Assembly (NCBI GenBank): GCA_047618185.1
Contig: JBLHKZ010000212.1
Coordinates: 1-9,922 of the forward strand
DNA: 9,922 nucleotides
Direction: 5' to 3'
Source of the DNA: JAYPEY01 sp047618185
GTDB taxonomy: Bacteria; Verrucomicrobiota; Verrucomicrobiia; Limisphaerales; JAYPEY01
Part shown: positions 6,811 through 9,922 of the stretch, piece by piece
How the letters are laid out: each line of letters begins with the position of its first letter
How positions within the stretch are numbered: position 1 is the stretch's first letter
Program-made: the position numbers and the translations under genes
The notes under the pieces: generated by a model
Databases searched by the model: none
What the model saw: only the letters and a program-made list of their open reading frames with translations
What the model was told of the DNA's origin: nothing

Positions 6811-8219
6811 GGGGCTGGATGGGGGTTGGAAAGGGTTCCGGGCGGGGAAGCGTCGCTCGCCGAATCTGGGAGCTCACGTCCGACGAGCATTTCAATTTCG
6901 GCGAGGCGTTGTTCGCGGTTGGCGCGGGCGCGCTCGATCTGAAGCTGGAATTCGAGCAGTAGACGTTCGGCGTCGATCAGGTTGAGGAAGTCGGCCTTGC
7001 CGGACTCCCAGGATTGTTGGGCGATTTCCAGTGACTGCTCGGCCAGCGGAGTGAGCGTGTCGCGATACAGATCGATTTTTCGCTCGGCGTCCTGGAATTT
7101 GTAGAGCGCCATTTTGAGATCGGCGCGCAGCAGATTCGCGCGATTCTGAAGTCGGTTTTTGTTGGCGCTGCGACGGTGTTCGGCCGCGCGCAGAGCGGCG
7201 TCGTATTTCTTGCGCCAGAGTGGAATGTTTATGGAGACAGTCGCCATCACGGGATCCTTGCCGTTGTCGCGAACGCCCGGCGCTAGAGCGCCGTCGGTCT
7301 GGGTGTAGTCGACGCCGACGGTGACGTCTGGAAAGTAATCCTTGCCTGCCAGCTCGACGCCTTTTTGCTCTTTTGCGATCTGAGCTTCGAGGCCGCGCAA
7401 TTCGGGATTTGTTTCGGCGAGCCATTCCAGGAGACGTTGTTCATCGAGTTGCCGGGATGAAACGGCGATGCTTTTTGGAAATGCGATCAGGCTGTTGGCC
7501 GGGCGGCTCAGGGCGGCGTTGAGCTTCGCGGCGAGGGGCTGTCGAAAATCCAGCAAAGAGCGCTTTTGGTCCTCCAGTTTGCCGAGTTCGACCTGCGCCT
7601 TGGCCACGCCGGCGAGGCCGGAGCCGCCGCGGACTTTCGTCTGCGCGACCTTCTCCAGATCTTTCAGCAGGCTGAGATTGTTCTCCGTGATCTCGATCGC
7701 GCGATGGAGATATGCGAGTTCGAACCACGTCGACTTGACGTTGTAGAAAAGTCGCAGCTTGGCGGCTTCGTATTCCTGATACGAAGCGTGAGCTTCCTGC
7801 GTCGCCACATCGCCGCGCAAGCCGCGCTTCCCGAGCCAGGGAAACGATTGAGCGACGCCGACCCGATGTTGTTGCGGCCCAACTCGCGTTTCAACCGAGC
7901 GAATAAAATACCCGTAGCTCAGACGCGGATCGGGGAGCGAGCGGGCCTGGGGGACTTTCTCCATGGCTGCCTGCCAGTGGTCGTAGGCGGCCTCCAGTCC
8001 GGCGTTGTTCAACGCGGCGTAGGCGAGGTAGTCACGCAGGCCCGCGTCTGCGCCGAGGGGCGGCAGATTTGCGAAGGTCGCGCCGGCGCTCGATGTGTGT
8101 GCGGCGGCGGCTGTAGACGTCGAAGTCCCTCGGGAATCATCCATGGGCTGCGGGCTGACGCACCCGGCCGTTCCCGCCGCCAAGGCGGCCAACACGATCC
8201 AATTTGGTTTAGTTTTCAT
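6807..8219 (-). CDS. TolC-family outer-membrane channel lipoprotein (CusC-like)
   Basis: Outer-membrane component of the tripartite pump, 470 residues from the ATG at 8219. That start gives a clean lipoprotein signal, MKTKPNWIVLAALAAGTAGC, with Cys20 as the acylated residue. The open frame extends 36 codons further upstream, but that peptide is not signal-like and runs through a region rich in dyads. The mature protein begins with a Ser/Thr/Ala-rich linker, then two repeats of the outer-membrane efflux fold. Repeat 1 covers about 60-240, with SLPDPRLSYGYF (94-105) and GVAQSFPWLGKRGLRG (121-136). Repeat 2 covers about 265-450, with DYFPDVTVGVDYTQ (294-307), SINIPLWRKKYDAALRAA (329-346) and DFLNLIDAERLLLEFQLQ (410-427). 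Long helical stretches between these fit the periplasmic tunnel. The stop overlaps the cusB ATG. A weak ribosome site (AGAAG) lies 11 bases before the start. The family call is firm; CusC identity rests on the neighbours. Confidence 0.92.
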   Translation of the reverse strand: MKTKPNWIVLAALAAGTAGCVSPQPMDDSRGTSTSTAAAAHTSSAGATFANLPPLGADAGLRDYLAYAALNNAGLEAAYDHWQAAMEKVPQARSLPDPRLSYGYFIRSVETRVGPQQHRVGVAQSFPWLGKRGLRGDVATQEAHASYQEYEAAKLRLFYNVKSTWFELAYLHRAIEITENNLSLLKDLEKVAQTKVRGGSGLAGVAKAQVELGKLEDQKRSLLDFRQPLAAKLNAALSRPANSLIAFPKSIAVSSRQLDEQRLLEWLAETNPELRGLEAQIAKEQKGVELAGKDYFPDVTVGVDYTQTDGALAPGVRDNGKDPVMATVSINIPLWRKKYDAALRAAEHRRSANKNRLQNRANLLRADLKMALYKFQDAERKIDLYRDTLTPLAEQSLEIAQQSWESGKADFLNLIDAERLLLEFQLQIERARANREQRLAEIEMLVGRELPDSASDASPPGTLSNPHPAP

Positions 8220-8254
8220 GCGATCTGATTCTTCTGCGATTCGTTTCAAACGGT

Positions 8255-8320
8255 CCGGTTTCCGGGTCGGTGTGGAATCGATGAGCGCGACAATTCTCGC
8301 GTAAACGACGTGGAAACCGG
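8255..8320 (-). promoter_or_regulatory. Inverted repeat and operator-like palindrome upstream of the channel gene
   Basis: CCGGTTTCC at 8255-8263 and its exact reverse complement GGAAACCGG at 8312-8320 are separated by 48 bases. Between them, 8286-8301 reads CGCGACAATTCTCGCG, a 16-bp palindrome perfect except for one C/C pair. It lies 66 bp before the channel gene's ATG. The position and symmetry fit either a dimeric repressor or activator site, or a branched leader-RNA structure. No known metal-regulator box was recognised, so function is inference. Confidence 0.4.
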
Positions 8321-8327
8321 GAGACAA

Positions 8328-8342
8328 GGACGCAATGCGTCC
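8328..8342 (-). promoter_or_regulatory. Perfect stem-loop after the Cys-rich gene (weak terminator or attenuator candidate)
   Basis: On the minus strand GGACGC and GCGTCC form a 6-bp stem around a 3-base ATT loop, 15 bases after the stop of the Cys-rich gene. TTGTCT follows, which is only a poor T-run. It may partly stop transcription between the Cys-rich gene and the pump operon, or be a 15-bp dyad bound by a protein. The hairpin is directly visible; its role is not. Confidence 0.4.
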
Positions 8343-8357
8343 ATCAACGAAGAGGAA

Positions 8358-8705
8358 TCAGATCAAGCGGGCGCAGTTCCGCAGATAGAGCGGAGTCTTG
8401 GAAGAGAGGGAAGAGAGATCGTCAGCCGCCGCGTATATTGGGGCTGGCAAAAGAGGCAAGATGATCGGAGCCGAGGCGGCGTGAAGCAGACTTGCGGAAA
8501 GCTGTTGGGAGGACGAACCGGCGGGAACGGCAGGCTGATCAACAGGCGCGGAATCCGATCCCTCCGCGCAACAGGCGCTGGCGCCGCAATCGCAGCAACC
8601 ACCGCATTCGGGAACGGCTTCAGCCTTCGTCAGGCTCGCTGCCATCGACAGCGATGGCGCGGCGGCGATCAACAGGCAGGCTAATATGGCGGCGATTCGT
8701 TTCAT
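8358..8705 (-). CDS. Small secreted Cys-rich protein, unknown function
   Basis: I do not recognise a named family. The 115-residue protein starts MKRIAAILACLLIAAA, a Sec signal peptide with likely cleavage near residues 22-23 (SMA/A). The mature N-terminus holds six Cys in thirteen residues, ECGGCCDCGASACC (C34, C37, C38, C40, C45, C46), with paired CC and CxC motifs typical of thiol-rich metal sites. A Ser/Ala/Pro/Gln-rich linker follows, then a hydrophobic Pro-rich segment (APIILPLLPAPIY, 79-91). The end is TPLYLRNCARLI with a lone C111. It lies 138 bp upstream of the channel-adaptor-pump genes on the same strand, so a role in periplasmic metal binding or sensing is a reasonable inference. 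The ATG is chosen because it gives the signal peptide directly. No clear Shine-Dalgarno sequence precedes it, and the predicted 5' leader is very short. Confidence 0.7.
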   Translation of the reverse strand: MKRIAAILACLLIAAAPSLSMAASLTKAEAVPECGGCCDCGASACCAEGSDSAPVDQPAVPAGSSSQQLSASLLHAASAPIILPLLPAPIYAAADDLSSLSSKTPLYLRNCARLI

Positions 8706-8719
8706 TAACTGGGCCGTGG

Positions 8720-8747
8720 ACTATAACAGACACGCAAAGGCGCGCAA
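8720..8747 (-). promoter_or_regulatory. Candidate promoter of the Cys-rich gene and perhaps the whole cluster
   Basis: The minus strand shows TATAGT at 8725-8720, five of six matches to a sigma-70 -10 box. TTGCGC lies at 8747-8742, three of six matches to a -35 box, 16 bases away. The box ends 14 bases before the ATG at 8705, giving a very short leader. This agrees with the missing ribosome site. The -35 match is weak, so this is tentative. Confidence 0.3.
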
Positions 8748-8783
8748 CCGCTCAAACTGATTTTGCTGGATCCTTGGAAGAGA

Positions 8784-8793
8784 TCAGTCCCGC
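8784..8793 (+). repeat. Inverted-repeat end of the RAYT unit (3' side of the gene)
   Basis: TCAGTCCCGC here is the exact reverse complement of GCGGGACTGA at 9781-9790. The repeat starts with the transposase stop codon (TGA at 8786-8784), so the element's end seems built into the last codons of the gene. This fits a short recognition end for a Y1 transposase, but a chance 10-bp match cannot be excluded. Confidence 0.4.
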
Positions 8794-9728
8794 GATTTCG
8801 CATTTTGCTCGTTCATTGCCACGAGTCTTCGCACATTGGACTCGCTCCCCATTCTCAATTGACGGGCAATCCATGCCGCCGTCATCGTCGTCTCGGACTT
8901 GAGTTGCCGCGCGATGGTCGCCTTGTCAGGGTCCCCTTTCCTTCGCCGTTCCAAGTCTTCTTCACTCCATCCCAGACGATCCAACGCAGTTCTCACTATC
9001 TTTTCGGCCTGCGCTTCCAGACTCAGCCGCTTCTCCTTGCCGTAGTGATGAACCGTCGCTTTCTCGGCCATTTCGTCCAGGAGTTCCTTGCGAAAATCCC
9101 GATTGCCCAAACACCAACCCCGCCGGATCGCGCGATATCCCTCTGGCTCGGCGTCCCCACGCGCGACCTCCATCCGCTGTTCAAATTGACGCCGCGTGCG
9201 TGTCGTGTCTCGTTGGATCCCCAGGTCGCCGAATACGCGCTCATGACGCAGCCACGTCGGACGTTTTGAGGGCGGTTGAATCAATAACGGAAAACTGCTC
9301 CACGGGTAGCACTTCAAGCGAGACTTGTCGGCGATTAGCTTCGCTCGGGCCGGATTCAGATGCACATAGGCGCAAACCGTCCTGAGGTATTGGTTGCCGC
9401 TGCCATCCACGATCAATGACTTGTAGCGCCCACTGAACAAATGGCCAAAAAGCCGGTTCTTACGGTTGAATCGTGAAGTGTAAGTTCCCAAAAACCACTT
9501 CATGCCGGAAACCAGGTTGGCATCGGGCGTCTCGACCACGAGGTGAAAGTGATTGGGCATGAGGCAGAAAGCGTGCACCAGCCAATGCGTCTTTGCGCAC
9601 GCCTCGCCCAGGGTCTTGATGAACAACTCAGCGTCCTCCTCGTCGAGAATGATGGGCTCCCTGCGATCGCCGCGATTCATCAAATGATAGATCGCGCCCT
9701 TGTACTCCACGCGCAGTTTCCTAGCCAT
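8784..9728 (-). CDS. REP-associated tyrosine transposase (RAYT, Y1/HUH family) with C-terminal helix-turn-helix region
   Basis: A 314-residue single-strand DNA transposase-like nuclease related to IS200/IS605 TnpA, of the kind thought to mobilise REP elements. The ATG at 9728 gives MARKLRVEYKGAIYHLMNRGDR, the usual start of this family; a TTG at 9743 is less likely. The metal-binding HUH motif is MPNHFHLVVE (H60, H62). The probable catalytic Tyr121 lies in CAYVHLNPARA, by comparison with E. coli RAYT Tyr115. RLFGHLFSGRYKS (92-104) is also typical. Residues from about 240 add a region absent from short RAYTs, including KATIARQLKSETTMTAAWIA and GSESNVRRL. It looks like a helix-turn-helix similar to the DnaA C-terminal domain. 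No frameshift or stop interrupts it, so it may be active. It is flanked by inverted repeats and is not obviously linked to the metal genes. Confidence 0.93.
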   Translation of the reverse strand: MARKLRVEYKGAIYHLMNRGDRREPIILDEEDAELFIKTLGEACAKTHWLVHAFCLMPNHFHLVVETPDANLVSGMKWFLGTYTSRFNRKNRLFGHLFSGRYKSLIVDGSGNQYLRTVCAYVHLNPARAKLIADKSRLKCYPWSSFPLLIQPPSKRPTWLRHERVFGDLGIQRDTTRTRRQFEQRMEVARGDAEPEGYRAIRRGWCLGNRDFRKELLDEMAEKATVHHYGKEKRLSLEAQAEKIVRTALDRLGWSEEDLERRRKGDPDKATIARQLKSETTMTAAWIARQLRMGSESNVRRLVAMNEQNAKSRD

Positions 9729-9780
9729 GCCCAAACAATCCAATCCCGCAGTCGAACGCGCAACAGTAAAATACGTTTTA

Positions 9781-9823
9781 GCGGGACTGACCCCTTTTTT
9801 GACCCCTTTTCAGAGCGGACTGA
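9781..9823 (+). repeat. Inverted-repeat end and tandem repeat upstream of the transposase
   Basis: GCGGGACTGA at 9781-9790 pairs with 8784-8793. It runs into TGACCCCTTTT at 9788-9798, repeated exactly at 9800-9810, a 12-bp period. A degenerate third element, GCGGACTGA, follows at 9815-9823. In the transposase's direction this reads as two AAAAGGGGTCA units and a GTCCCGC-type end, 50-80 bp before the gene. Similar GGGGTCA-type sequences beside RAYT genes are known to me from other bacteria, and they probably mark the DNA recognised by the enzyme. Confidence 0.5.
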
Positions 9824-9922
9824 TTGATTCAAATTCCAGCCGGGCGTCCTCACTGCGCGATTTGTCGCACCAGCGCAATTCCCTTTCCGTGGTTGAATTT
9901 CTGAAACCTGGTACAGCTCTAT

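Noticed and set aside
8238..8247. GATTCGTTTC, also at 721-730 and 8694-8703, as a possible shared operator
   Set aside because: Three copies of a 10-mer are near what chance allows in a window this size. One copy is simply the start codons ATG AAA CGA ATC of the Cys-rich gene.
8220..8327. 36-codon N-terminal extension of the channel protein from 8327
   Set aside because: It would put a non-hydrophobic stretch ahead of a clear lipoprotein signal. The ATG at 8219 gives a standard start.
9729..9743. TTG start of the transposase at 9743
   Set aside because: The internal ATG at 9728 gives the MARKLR start usual in this family; the five extra residues do not fit.
9810..9920. Possible 3' end of another minus-strand gene ending in ESISPL at 9812
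   Set aside because: The 36 open codons end just before the RAYT repeats, which is suggestive. The stretch is too short, another frame is open as well, and no motif is seen.
1..9922. tRNA, rRNA, CRISPR array, riboswitch or replication origin
   Set aside because: No regularly spaced repeats, cloverleaf-like sequence or conserved RNA motif was seen on either strand.

Overview
This is a G+C-rich bacterial window in which every convincing gene lies on the minus strand. The organism is Gram-negative: it encodes an RND tripartite efflux pump with an outer-membrane channel lipoprotein and at least one more lipoprotein. Three features recall Planctomycetota, Verrucomicrobiota and related phyla more than Proteobacteria: an unusually long CusA-type pump, an adaptor carrying several heavy-metal-binding modules, and a RAYT-type transposase with an added C-terminal DNA-binding region. 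The sequence alone cannot settle the phylum.

Layout in transcription order, from high to low coordinates. At 9728-8787 (stop 8786-8784) is a REP-associated HUH/Y1 transposase. It is bracketed by a 10-bp inverted repeat (8784-8793 and 9781-9790) and preceded by a tandem direct repeat. Then comes a probable metal-resistance cluster: a small secreted Cys-rich protein (8705-8358); a 138-bp intergenic leader with three dyads (8220-8357); a TolC-family outer-membrane channel lipoprotein (8219-6807); a CusB-type periplasmic adaptor (6810-4807); a CusA-type RND pump (4810-761); and a His-rich lipoprotein with a C-terminal Cys-rich YHS/TRASH-like domain (686-267). Channel/adaptor and adaptor/pump overlap by 4 bp (ATGA), so the three are surely one translationally coupled unit. 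The window ends in the first 44 codons of a further exported protein (132-1), beyond a short REP-like repeat (194-228).

How the genes fit together: CusA retains the three methionines that bind Cu(I)/Ag(I) in E. coli CusA (here M730, M780, M906), so monovalent copper or silver export is the best-supported substrate call. CusB carries an N-terminal His cluster, two HMBD zinc-ribbon-like modules, a C-terminal DUF3347-like copper-binding domain and a His tail. The flanking small proteins add six clustered Cys (8705-8358) and eleven His plus four Cys (686-267). I infer that these export-side proteins buffer or hand over metal to the pump. No CopA ATPase, CusF or metal-responsive regulator is visible. 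The most unusual points are the two small metal-ligand-rich proteins bracketing the pump, altered proton-relay positions in CusA, the structured leader before the channel gene, and the repeat-flanked transposase.
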